Shown here in pieces: positions 13,745 through 21,341 of a stretch of DNA of 21,341 nt. Location of the stretch: the NCBI GenBank assembly GCA_017829075.1, contig JAGAJA010000018.1, forward strand, positions 1 through 21,341. The letters are read 5' to 3'. Both the position numbers and the translations under genes were made by a program. The stretch comes from Oscillospiraceae bacterium (GTDB lineage: Bacteria; Bacillota_A; Clostridia; Oscillospirales; Ruminococcaceae). Position 1 is the stretch's first letter; each line of letters starts with the position of its first letter. The notes beneath the pieces are model-generated. The model made no database searches, was not told the origin of the DNA, and was given only the letters and a program-made list of their open reading frames with translations.

Positions 13745-13958
13745 TAGATTGCAGGAACAAAGGAACTTGACAGCTTGTTGAAAAAGCACCTTTTCAGGGT
13801 TTATCGACAGCCTGAAGACTTAATATTTTGTTCAGCCCGATTTAATTATTTGTTCAAATTTGTTTCACCGGATTAACACAATCGGCTGTTATACTTAAAT
13901 CACAACAGGGGAGGAAAAAACTTCCCGATATATGGTTATGAGAGTGAGGTCAAATAGT

Positions 13959-15293
13959 ATGTATGAATATAATAATAACGGAATGAACGAAAGCCAGAAC
14001 ACACAGTATCAGGGCAACTTCTCCACAGAGCCGCAGCCCCCGAAAAAGCCCAAGACCCACAAGACCGCAAAGGTCATTGCGATAGTTGCGGCGGTTACAG
14101 TGCTCTGCGGCGGCGCGGGCTTCGGCGGAGCATTCCTTGCAAACCAGACAAGCAACCTGCTTATCGGCGGCGCGTCCTCAGCGTCAGAAAGCGGCGCTTC
14201 CGAGAATGAAAGCTCCGCAGCAGATAACTCCACAGACAGCTCCGGCGATCTTCATGAGGTGCTTGACGCGCTCCAGTCTGACGTGACTGCGCACACCAGC
14301 ACCAGCGAGATAGAGTACAGCAGCGACGGCTCTTTCGCTTACACAAGGGATCTTGTCGCAGAGGTCAAGGACTCTATCGTATATATAGAGGTATACGTAA
14401 ACTGCCGCGGAAATGAAACGCTTTACGGCGCAGGCAGCGGTATCATAATCTCAAAGGACGGTTACATCATCACAAACGCTCATGTTGCCGAGAATGATTA
14501 CTACCCCGTAACAAAGCTGACGGTAAGCGTGAACACCACCGACCCGACAGACGGCAGCAGCGTTGCCACAAAGTATGAAGCAAATCTTATCGGCTCCGAT
14601 ACCGACACCGACCTTGCGGTGCTGAAGATCGACGCAGATGATCTCCACGCGGCTAAGCTGGGCGACTCCGATGAGCTCTGCCTCGGCGATGATGTGGTTG
14701 CGATAGGCAACCCCATGGGACTTGAAACCTCCGTTTCAAAGGGCGTTGTTTCCGGTCTGAACCGTCAGGTTTACGATGACAACACCGTTTCCGCTATCCA
14801 GACCGATACCGCGATCAACAGAGGCAACTCCGGCGGCGGACTGTTCAATATGCACGGCGAGGTCGTAGGCATTGTCAACATGAAGCTCATCAATGACAAC
14901 GCGGAAAACCTTAGCTTCGCAATTACAATCAACGACGCGAAATCCGTCATCAACGACCTTATCACAAAGGGCTATGTTTCCGGCAGACCGATCCTCGGCA
15001 TTACCTGCTTACAGGTAAGCGACTATATCGGCGCGATCCAGAACATGACTCCGGGTCTGCTGGTAACTGATATTGAACAGGATATGGCGATAGCTAAAAG
15101 CAACCTTGTTGTGGGAGATACGATCGTTGCAATAAACGGCACAGAGGTGCGCACTGTTGAGGAGGTATCCGAGGTCATCAAGGACATGAAGCCCGGCGAT
15201 ACCGTTACCGCAACTGTTGTAAGAACCGACTCCCGCGGACGCGACAAGCAGATAGATATTGATATTGTGCTGTCAGAATACAGCGGAAGATGA
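13959..15293 (+). CDS. Membrane-anchored HtrA/DegP-type serine protease with PDZ domain
   Basis: The ATG at 13959 (MYEYNNNGMNE) is preferred over one 27 bases earlier because a GTGAGG-like site is properly spaced; this gives 444 residues. After a Gln/Pro-rich cytoplasmic tail and a KKPKTHK basic stretch, one membrane segment lies at about residues 38-61. A Ser/Asp-rich linker follows, then a trypsin-like domain with catalytic His175 (TNAHVAE), Asp218 (TDLAVL) and Ser291 (GNSGGG). A PDZ domain ends the protein (about 345-440, with GDTIVAINGTEV). It should degrade or refold misfolded proteins at the outer face of the membrane. Transcribed alone with its own terminator. Confidence 0.93.
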   Translation: MYEYNNNGMNESQNTQYQGNFSTEPQPPKKPKTHKTAKVIAIVAAVTVLCGGAGFGGAFLANQTSNLLIGGASSASESGASENESSAADNSTDSSGDLHEVLDALQSDVTAHTSTSEIEYSSDGSFAYTRDLVAEVKDSIVYIEVYVNCRGNETLYGAGSGIIISKDGYIITNAHVAENDYYPVTKLTVSVNTTDPTDGSSVATKYEANLIGSDTDTDLAVLKIDADDLHAAKLGDSDELCLGDDVVAIGNPMGLETSVSKGVVSGLNRQVYDDNTVSAIQTDTAINRGNSGGGLFNMHGEVVGIVNMKLINDNAENLSFAITINDAKSVINDLITKGYVSGRPILGITCLQVSDYIGAIQNMTPGLLVTDIEQDMAIAKSNLVVGDTIVAINGTEVRTVEEVSEVIKDMKPGDTVTATVVRTDSRGRDKQIDIDIVLSEYSGR

Positions 15294-15305
15294 TCTATAA
15301 ATAAT

Positions 15306-15347
15306 AGCAAATGGGGCAGGCGATGAACCTGCCTTTTGCTGATTTTG
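15306..15347 (+). terminator. Terminator of the HtrA-type protease gene
   Basis: AGCAAA/GGCAGG (15306-15320) pairs with CCTGCC/TTTTGCT (15328-15340), followed by GATTTT. It starts 12 bases after the stop. Confidence 0.7.
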
Positions 15348-15378
15348 GAATATCCTGCAATACTCCGCACAAAAAGTC

Positions 15379-15407
15379 GGGACATCTCCGATATTACATG
15401 ATATAAT
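15379..15407 (+). promoter_or_regulatory. Probable promoter of the AraC-family gene
   Basis: GGGACA (15379-15384), 17-base spacer and perfect TATAAT (15402-15407) lie 30 bases before the ATG. The weak -35 box would fit dependence on an activator. Confidence 0.5.
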
Positions 15408-15436
15408 ATGATCACAGCAGAAAGGCAGGGCTTCAC

Positions 15437-16282
15437 ATGAACGACTGGACAGAAGGCATACAGAACGCAATAAGATATATCGAGGACAATATCACAGAAC
15501 CTCTTGAGGTGGGCGATATCGCCGCCAGAGCATACGTTTCGGCATTCCACTTCCAGAGGATATTCAGCGTTCTTTGCGGAATGACTGTCGGGGAATACAT
15601 ACGCAGCCGGCGGCTGTCACTTGCCGCGCAGGAGCTTTCCAGCTCCGATATCAGAGTGATTGACGCCGCGCTGAAGTACGGCTACGACAGCCCGGACAGC
15701 TTCGCCCGCGCGTTCACCAAGTTCCACGGAGTAACTCCCTCTGCTGCAAAGGAGCGCGGCGCAGCCCTGAAAAGCTTCGCGCCGCTGAGAATAAAACTGA
15801 CACTGGAGGGCGGAAGTATGATGGAGTACAAAATCGTAGAAAAGGCGCAGTTCACGGTAATGGGAGTTTCGAGGAAATTCAACACCGAAACCTCATATCA
15901 GGAGATCCCGAAGTTCTGGGAGGAACACTTCGCGAACGGAGGCGGTGAAAAGGTCAAGGGAATGTACGGCGTGTGCATCGACTCAAAGGAAAACACCCAC
16001 AACGGAATGGAGTTCGACTACCTCATCGCGGACAACTACATTCCGTGGCTGGAAGTTCCGGAGGGCTGCGTTACCCGGGTCATTCCGGCAGGAACATGGG
16101 CAATATTCCCGTGCAGCGTCAAAACGCTGCAGAACGTCAACACAAAGATCTGGAATGAGTGGCTGCCAAACTGTAAGGACTACAAGCTGGCGGGAAACTA
16201 CAACATTGAGATGTACACCGAAATGTGCGATGACCCGGCTAAGCAATACAGTGAGATCTGGGTGCCTGTTGAAAAGGTGTGA
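15437..16282 (+). CDS. AraC-family regulator with GyrI-like effector-binding domain
   Basis: The 281-residue protein has the AraC DNA-binding domain at the N-terminus (about 8-108): two helix-turn-helix units with ITEPLEVGDIAARAYVSAFH, FQRIFSVLCGMTVGEYIRSR and the second-helix signature VIDAALKYGYDSPDSFARAF followed by HGVTPSAA. Residues about 130-280 form a GyrI/Rob-like ligand-binding domain (EYKIVEKAQFTVMGVSRKF, EIPKFWEEHF, FDYLIADNY, GTWAIFPCSV, EIWVPVEK). This layout is common in Firmicutes and resembles E. coli Rob, often linked to sensing of hydrophobic or cationic compounds. Target genes are not evident; it stands alone between two terminators. Confidence 0.9.
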   Translation: MNDWTEGIQNAIRYIEDNITEPLEVGDIAARAYVSAFHFQRIFSVLCGMTVGEYIRSRRLSLAAQELSSSDIRVIDAALKYGYDSPDSFARAFTKFHGVTPSAAKERGAALKSFAPLRIKLTLEGGSMMEYKIVEKAQFTVMGVSRKFNTETSYQEIPKFWEEHFANGGGEKVKGMYGVCIDSKENTHNGMEFDYLIADNYIPWLEVPEGCVTRVIPAGTWAIFPCSVKTLQNVNTKIWNEWLPNCKDYKLAGNYNIEMYTEMCDDPAKQYSEIWVPVEKV

Positions 16283-16329
16283 CGTTAAGTAAATTAAGCA
16301 ATTAGCAGGCAGATTAATCCGTAATGCAA

Positions 16330-16369
16330 AGCCGCTCCGGACTGAAAAACCGGGGCGGCTTGTTTTATT
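16330..16369 (+). terminator. Terminator of the AraC-family gene
   Basis: AGCCGC/CCGG (16330-16340) pairs with CCGG/GCGGCT (16350-16360), followed by TGTTTTATT. The rest of the 16283-16606 gap is AT-rich and holds only this and the next promoter. Confidence 0.8.
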
Positions 16370-16509
16370 GAACCGGTCAATTAATCGACACGAACAATAA
16401 AACGTTGATTATCTTCCCTGTTTTTACTTAACTTACTAGAAAATTTGTCTAAATTACTCAAAGAATGGGGAGTTTTATTGTTTTATTTCACAGTAATGCT
16501 GTTTAAATC

Positions 16510-16538
16510 TTGAAATTTCGGTGAAAAAATAGTATAAT
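16510..16538 (+). promoter_or_regulatory. Promoter of the glycogen phosphorylase gene
   Basis: TTGAAA (16510-16515), 17-base spacer, perfect TATAAT (16533-16538). The start of transcription would fall near 16545, which excludes the upstream in-frame GTG at 16547 as a normal start. Confidence 0.8.
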
Positions 16539-16606
16539 GGTAGTCGGTGAATAATGAAATTTCCCGGTGCAGTGCATCGTACATCAGAAAGGGGTCAGAA
16601 TCAAAG

Positions 16607-19003
16607 ATGAATTCTCCGTTTACAAAGGAGGAGCTGAAAAGACAGCTCGACGGCATTCTGGAATTCGATTTCAGAACCGACGCCAAGAATGCAACGATAA
16701 CACAGGTTTACCGCGCACTTTCTTCTATCGTAGTGAACCACCTCAAGGAAAAGCGCCACGACTTCATGCGCGAGTGCAACTCTAAGGGCAGAAAGCAGGT
16801 TTACTACCTCTCCATGGAGTTCCTTATGGGACGCTCCCTCAAGACCAGCCTGTACAACCTCGGTATGCAGGACGTTGCAGAGGAAACCCTCAAGGACATG
16901 GGAATAAAGATCGACAGCGTATACGACGAGGAGCCGGACGCTGGTCTTGGCAACGGCGGTCTTGGCAGACTTGCAGCCTGCTACATGGACGGACTTGCTA
17001 CCTGTGAGTACCCCGCCACCGGATATTCTATCCGCTATGAATACGGTATCTTCAAGCAGAAGATCGTTGACGGCTGGCAGACTGAGCTTCCTGATAACTG
17101 GCTGCCCGGCGGCGGCGCATGGCTTGTTCCCGTTCCCGATCAGGCTATCGAGGTTCATTTCGACGGTCAGATCAACGAATACTGGGACAACAACTACCAC
17201 CACCTTGAGCACGTTAATTACACCACTGTAAACGCAGTTCCCTATGATATGTACGTTTCCGGCTATGACAGCAAGGGCGTTTCCAAGCTCCGTCTGTGGA
17301 GCGCGGAGAGTATGTCCTTCGATATGGGCAGCTTCAACACCGGCGACTACGCAAAGGCTATGGGCGCAAACAACATCGCCCACGCTATCTCAAAGGTTCT
17401 CTATCCTAACGATAACCACCTTGAGGGCAAGGCTCTCCGTCTGCGCCAGCAGTACTTCATGTGCGCGGCTTCCATCGGCGATATCGTAATGCGCCACATG
17501 AACGTTTACGGCACTCTGGAGAACTTCCACGAGAAGAACGCTATCCACATCAACGATACTCACCCCACTCTGGCTATTCCGGAGCTGATGAGAATTCTGC
17601 TGGACGACTGCGGCTACGGCTGGGAGCAGGCTTGGCACATCGTTACCAACACCTTCGCATACACCAACCACACCGTTATGGCAGAAGCGCTTGAAAAGTG
17701 GGACAAGAGCCTTATCGAAAAGATCCTGCCGAGAATATTCTCCATTATCTGCGAGATCAACCGCCGCTACTGCGAAGATCTGTACAACAGAACCCAGAAC
17801 AGCGAAAAGGTTTCCAAGATGTCCATTATTCAGGACAATCAGGTACACATGGCAAATCTTTGCGTTGCCGCTTCCCACAGCGTAAACGGCGTTTCCAAGC
17901 TGCACAGCCAGATCATCAAGGACGACGTATTCAGACTTCAGGCTCTTGACAGACCCTCTCAGTTCAAGAACGTCACCAACGGTATCGCTTACAGAAGATG
18001 GCTGCTCCAGAGCAACAAGGGTCTTACCGACCTGCTCACCGAGTGCATCGGCGAGGGCTTCAAGAAGGACGCGGCGGAGCTTATCAAGTTCCAGGTGTTC
18101 GCAAACGACAGCAGCGTTCTCGAAAAGCTCGGCAAGATCAAAAAGGACAACAAGCAGCGCTTTGCGGAGTATGTTGAAAAGACAACCGGCACAAAGCTGA
18201 ACCTTGACTCCATTTTTGACGTTCAGGTAAAGCGCCTGCACGAATACAAGCGCCAGCAGCTCAACGCAATGAACATCATTGCAGATTATAACTACCTGCT
18301 CCAGAATCCGGACGCTGATTTCGTTCCCAAGACCTATATCTTTGCTTCAAAGGCAGCTCCTGGCTACTATATCGCAAAGCAGATCATCAAGATGATCTGG
18401 TGCATCGGCGAGGAAATCAAGCACAACCCGAAGATCAGAGAAAAGCTTCAGGTCGTATTCCTTGAGGACTACCGCGTAACTCTGTCCGAGATACTCATGC
18501 CCGCTGCGGAGATCTCCGAGCAGATCTCTCTTGCAGGAACCGAGGCTTCCGGTACCGGCAACATGAAGCTTATGCTCAACGGCGCCCTCACCCTCGGAAC
18601 CTACGACGGCGCGAACGTCGAGATCCATGAGGCGGTAGGCACAGACAACATCTTCATTTTCGGTATGAGAACTCCTGAGGTGAACGAGCTTCGCATGAAG
18701 GGCTATCACCCTGAGCAGTATATCAACGGCAGTCAGATTATCCGCGACGTTATCCAGCGTATGTACAACGGTATCAACGGCGCTACCTTTGATGAGGTCG
18801 CAAACTCCATCAGAACAAAGGACTTCTACATGGCGCTTGCGGATTTCGACAGCTACCGCGGAACTCAGCAGTACATCAGCGAAGTATACAAGAACCAGCT
18901 TGACTGGAACAAGAAGTCGCTGTACAACATCGCCGGCGCGGGCAGATTCTCCGCAGACCGTGCGGTAACAGACTATGCAAGAGATATCTGGAACCTGAAA
19001 TAA
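16607..19003 (+). CDS. glgP: Glycogen/maltodextrin phosphorylase (GT35)
   Basis: The enzyme releases glucose-1-phosphate from the non-reducing ends of alpha-1,4-glucans using phosphate and pyridoxal phosphate. The ATG at 16607 follows GAAAGGGG (12-base spacing) and gives 798 residues, normal for the family. Visible hallmarks are YYLSMEFLMGRSL, DAGLGNGGLGRLAACYMDGLA, the region around LPDNWLPGG, HINDTHPTLAIPELMR, TNHTVMAEALEKW, FDVQVKRLHEYKRQ, and the cofactor site EASGTGNMKLMLNGALTLGT with Lys654 as the pyridoxal-phosphate lysine. No signal peptide, so cytosolic. The next gene is a GH13 enzyme, which suggests shared use of stored glycogen or imported maltodextrins. Confidence 0.97.
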   Translation: MNSPFTKEELKRQLDGILEFDFRTDAKNATITQVYRALSSIVVNHLKEKRHDFMRECNSKGRKQVYYLSMEFLMGRSLKTSLYNLGMQDVAEETLKDMGIKIDSVYDEEPDAGLGNGGLGRLAACYMDGLATCEYPATGYSIRYEYGIFKQKIVDGWQTELPDNWLPGGGAWLVPVPDQAIEVHFDGQINEYWDNNYHHLEHVNYTTVNAVPYDMYVSGYDSKGVSKLRLWSAESMSFDMGSFNTGDYAKAMGANNIAHAISKVLYPNDNHLEGKALRLRQQYFMCAASIGDIVMRHMNVYGTLENFHEKNAIHINDTHPTLAIPELMRILLDDCGYGWEQAWHIVTNTFAYTNHTVMAEALEKWDKSLIEKILPRIFSIICEINRRYCEDLYNRTQNSEKVSKMSIIQDNQVHMANLCVAASHSVNGVSKLHSQIIKDDVFRLQALDRPSQFKNVTNGIAYRRWLLQSNKGLTDLLTECIGEGFKKDAAELIKFQVFANDSSVLEKLGKIKKDNKQRFAEYVEKTTGTKLNLDSIFDVQVKRLHEYKRQQLNAMNIIADYNYLLQNPDADFVPKTYIFASKAAPGYYIAKQIIKMIWCIGEEIKHNPKIREKLQVVFLEDYRVTLSEILMPAAEISEQISLAGTEASGTGNMKLMLNGALTLGTYDGANVEIHEAVGTDNIFIFGMRTPEVNELRMKGYHPEQYINGSQIIRDVIQRMYNGINGATFDEVANSIRTKDFYMALADFDSYRGTQQYISEVYKNQLDWNKKSLYNIAGAGRFSADRAVTDYARDIWNLK

Positions 19004-19029
19004 TCACTAACCGCATTAAATAAGGTATC

Positions 19030-19059
19030 GCGCCGCCCCAAATCAGTCAGGGACGGCGC
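19030..19059 (+). other. Intergenic hairpin between glgP and the GH13 gene
   Basis: GCGCCG (19030-19035) with an inner CCC/GGG pair matches CGGCGC (19054-19059). No T-run follows, so it is more likely a processing or stabilising element, or a weak attenuator, than a terminator. Confidence 0.4.
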
Positions 19060-19095
19060 ATACCACTCTTGATGAATAATTGCAAGGAGAATTCC

Positions 19096-20982
19096 ATGAG
19101 CCTACCGATATTTGACTGCTTCGATAATAATTATAAGCACCCGTTCGGCGCGCTGCGGAGAGGTCAGCCCAGCATTTTCAATCTGCGCTTCCCGAAAAGC
19201 ATGGCGGTAAGGGATCTTACCCTCGTCATGTTCCGTCCGGGCTACAAGGAGCGCTTCATTGAGCTTATACTTGAGGACGAGAGCGGGGACGACAATATAT
19301 ATTCCTGCTGCTTTACCCCGAACAACGTGGGTCTGCATCACTATTATTTCACCTGCATTCTGGACGGACGCAGGAGATATATCAAGCGCAGGGGCGCGTC
19401 CGAGGGCGTTTTTGAGGGCGAGGAGCTGTTTCAGCTCACCGTGTTTGACGAAAACCTGCATACTCCCCTGTTTATCCGGGGCGGAATAATGTATCAGATA
19501 TTCCCCGACCGTTTCTGCAAGAGCGGAGTGCAGCACGAGAATGTTCCTGCGGACAGGATAATGCGGGACGACTGGTACGCAACCCCCTACTACAAGCCGG
19601 ACGAGCGCGGAATTGTCCGCAACAACGACTATTTCGGCGGAGATCTGCGGGGAATTATCGAAAAACTGCCGTATATCAAGAGCTTAGGAACAACGGTGCT
19701 CTACCTTAACCCTATCTTTGAGGCTCATGAGAACCACCGCTACAACACCGCGAATTACGAAAAGATAGACCCGCTTCTCGGCACGGAAGAGGACTTCAAG
19801 GAACTATGCGAAAAAGCAAAGGCAATGGGGATCTCCGTCATTCTTGACGGCGTATTCTCCCACACCGGCGCGGATTCGATATACTTTAACAAGTTCGGGC
19901 GGTACGGCGAGCACACCGGCGCATACCGCGATAGGAACAGCCCCTATTTCCCGTGGTACAGCTTCACGGGATACCCGGACAGGTACGAAAGCTGGTGGGG
20001 AATTACCACCCTCCCCAACGTCAACGAGAACAACGAGCAATACACAAACTACATCTGCGGCAAAGGCGGGATACTCCAGAAGTGGATAAAGCTTGGAGCG
20101 CAGGGCTGGCGTCTGGACGTTGCAGACGAGCTTCCGGACGAATTCCTTGACAACATCAACAAGGCGGTCAAGGAAATGGGCGCGGACAAGATAGTTTACG
20201 GCGAGGTCTGGGAGGACGCCTCCAACAAGGAGAGCTACGGCGTGCGCCGCCGCTATCTGATAGGCGGTCAGCTTGACAGCGTAATGAACTACCCCTTTAA
20301 AGAAGCGATACTGAACTATGTCAAGTACGCGGACGCAAAGGCTTTCACCGACAGCATTCTCACAATTATGGATCACTACCCGAAGCCCGCGATTGATATG
20401 CTGATGAACTTCCTTTCCACCCACGACACAGAGCGTGCGCTGACACGGCTTGCCGGAGATGATGTCGGCTGGAACGACAAGGACTGGCAGTCGGAGCGCT
20501 ATCTCACCGGCGAGCAGTATATGTACGGAATTTCGCTGATGAAATGCGCAATGGTATTGCAGTTCTTCCTGCCGGGAATCCCGTCGATATACTACGGCGA
20601 CGAAGCTGGAATGGAAGGCTACCGCGACCCGTTCAACCGCCGCTGCTATCCGTGGGGGCGCGAAAATCTCGACCTTATCGAGTTCACAAGGAAGCTCGCG
20701 GAGATACGCAAGGGCACTCACGCCTTTGAGCAGGGAGATCTTATGTTCATTGAGGTGGACGACAACGTGTGCGTATTCGCGCGTTATGATAAGATCACCC
20801 GCGAAGCCGCGATAATCTACCTCAACAAGAGCACCCGCGGACGCACCTTTGAGATAGTGAACGACAAGACGGATATGTTCTATGATTTCGTGCCGGCATT
20901 CGACAGGTACGGAAAGGGCATTGCAGACGGAAAGATACACGTTTCTCCGTTTGATTATGGCGTGGTTTACTGTAAGGTTTAG
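19096..20982 (+). CDS. Glycoside hydrolase family 13 enzyme, neopullulanase / maltogenic-amylase-like
   Basis: The ATG at 19096 follows AAGGAG with 6-base spacing and gives 628 residues. Residues about 1-130 form a beta-rich N-terminal module (CBM34-like). The (beta/alpha)8 catalytic domain begins around GGIMYQIFPDRFCKSGV. The four GH13 regions are seen: DGVFSHTG, GWRLDVADE with nucleophile Asp341, YGEVWEDA with acid/base Glu370, and FLSTHDTE with Asp444. IPSIYYGDEAGMEG is also typical. There is no signal peptide, so it acts on intracellular malto-oligosaccharides or glycogen alongside GlgP. Region I has Ser where Asn is usual (SHTG rather than NHTG). Exact specificity (alpha-1,4 or alpha-1,6, transfer or hydrolysis) cannot be read from the sequence. 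Confidence 0.92.
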   Translation: MSLPIFDCFDNNYKHPFGALRRGQPSIFNLRFPKSMAVRDLTLVMFRPGYKERFIELILEDESGDDNIYSCCFTPNNVGLHHYYFTCILDGRRRYIKRRGASEGVFEGEELFQLTVFDENLHTPLFIRGGIMYQIFPDRFCKSGVQHENVPADRIMRDDWYATPYYKPDERGIVRNNDYFGGDLRGIIEKLPYIKSLGTTVLYLNPIFEAHENHRYNTANYEKIDPLLGTEEDFKELCEKAKAMGISVILDGVFSHTGADSIYFNKFGRYGEHTGAYRDRNSPYFPWYSFTGYPDRYESWWGITTLPNVNENNEQYTNYICGKGGILQKWIKLGAQGWRLDVADELPDEFLDNINKAVKEMGADKIVYGEVWEDASNKESYGVRRRYLIGGQLDSVMNYPFKEAILNYVKYADAKAFTDSILTIMDHYPKPAIDMLMNFLSTHDTERALTRLAGDDVGWNDKDWQSERYLTGEQYMYGISLMKCAMVLQFFLPGIPSIYYGDEAGMEGYRDPFNRRCYPWGRENLDLIEFTRKLAEIRKGTHAFEQGDLMFIEVDDNVCVFARYDKITREAAIIYLNKSTRGRTFEIVNDKTDMFYDFVPAFDRYGKGIADGKIHVSPFDYGVVYCKV

Positions 20983-21015
20983 TATGGCGTGGAGTATTTC
21001 TAAAATGAAATTTGT

Positions 21016-21264
21016 CGGGCGGGTACGCCCGCCGGCGACTTCCGCGCAAAGCGCGGAAAATGCTTTTCGCTTCCTTTTGGCACAAAAGGAAGTAGGGTGT
21101 GGGGCAAAGCCCCACCACTCGCGCGCAAGCGCGCTACTCGGCGCGGCAGCGCCGCTAAACGCGTAAAAGGCGCTAAAGGGGTTCGGGTCGGGGGACAAAC
21201 GGAACGTTTGTCGTTGAAACAAGAGTTTTCCCCCGGTCTGTGGCTGACTGCGGCAGCCACAGAC
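21016..21264. repeat. Second cluster of perfect palindromes (hairpin mosaic) after the GH13 gene
   Basis: From 34 bases past the GH13 stop a series of palindromes follows. They are GGCGGG/TACG loop (21018-21033); TTCCGCGC/AAA loop (21040-21058, 8 bp); CTTCCTTTTG/GCA loop (21070-21092, 10 bp); GTGGGGC/AAA loop (21099-21115, 7 bp); GCGCG/CAAG loop (21121-21134); CGGCGC/GGCA loop (21139-21154); GACAAACG/GAA loop (21194-21212, 8 bp), itself inside GGGGG (21190-21194) and CCCCC (21230-21234); and GTCTGTGGCTG/7-nt loop (21236-21264, 11 bp). Open frames here are palindrome translations without ribosome sites. The remaining bases to 21341 show no gene. Confidence 0.88.
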
Positions 21265-21341
21265 AACTACTTTGCCGCGCGTTATCGGTGTGGTATTGAT
21301 ACTATTCCGGTCATATTTTCCCTACGAAATTACAACTTGAC

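Noticed and set aside
13755..13815. Imperfect inverted repeat after scfB (TGAAAA with TTTTCA, with GACAG on both sides)
   Set aside because: The stem is weak and no T-run follows, so I did not call it a terminator or a transposon end.
19804..21222. 472-codon open frame on the minus strand opposite the GH13 gene and the hairpin block
   Set aside because: It is antisense to a clear GH13 domain, with composition of a shadow frame and no ribosome site.
20882..21266. Several 88-98 codon frames across the second hairpin cluster
   Set aside because: They translate palindromic non-coding DNA, lack ribosome sites and contain no domain.

Overview
The window looks like chromosomal DNA of an anaerobic Firmicute of the Oscillospiraceae/Ruminococcaceae, Ruminococcus-like. 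The evidence is a SCIFF peptide with its radical SAM maturase (a clostridial hallmark), strong AGGAGG ribosome sites, consensus TTGACA/TATAAT promoters, short clostridial-type ThiC, glycogen/maltodextrin genes and moderately high GC. Genus and species are inferred from gene content only.

Layout. (1) 1-1878, + strand: the late end of a prophage, with a tail-fibre C-terminus (cut by the window edge), an N-acetylmuramoyl-L-alanine amidase with two SPOR repeats, a small membrane-anchored coiled-coil protein, a Tad2-like (DUF2829) anti-Thoeris protein and a holin-like protein, closed by a terminator. A spacer of about 220 bp with a perfect 12-bp tandem repeat and a hairpin leads to a tRNA-Ala(CGC) whose 3' end faces the prophage, a plausible attachment site. 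(2) 2278-4500: a zinc-ribbon membrane protein (-) and an ECF sigma factor translationally coupled to a one-TM protein with four 27-residue extracytoplasmic repeats, probably its anti-sigma partner. (3) 4555-9116, - strand: thiamine operon thiD-thiC-thiW-thiM-thiE behind a consensus promoter and a TPP riboswitch with terminator. It makes the pyrimidine half de novo (ThiC, ThiD), imports and salvages the thiazole half (ThiW, ThiM), and joins them (ThiE); no thiazole synthesis genes are here. A 237-nt structured leader with a hairpin over the thiW Shine-Dalgarno lies between thiC and thiW. (4) 9131-11875, - strand: ABC-2 exporter operon (ATPase, permease) followed by a small gene that is broken by a cluster of seven hairpins. 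(5) 12032-13744, + strand: SCIFF peptide, attenuating terminator and SCIFF maturase. (6) 13959-20982, + strand: HtrA-type membrane-anchored protease, AraC/GyrI-like regulator, glycogen phosphorylase, and a GH13 enzyme that would work with the phosphorylase on internal glucan. (7) 20983-21341: no credible gene; a second dense cluster of perfect hairpins.

The most unusual signal is the pair of hairpin-mosaic blocks (9262-9449 and about 21016-21264): strings of different, mostly perfect palindromes, many with 3-nt loops. The first starts and ends with palindromes sharing the core TATAGAC-N3-GTCTATA. Removing exactly that block in silico restores a 43-codon reading frame that has its own ribosome site and is followed by a terminator. 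This suggests an insertion element made only of hairpins, though mobility is an inference.
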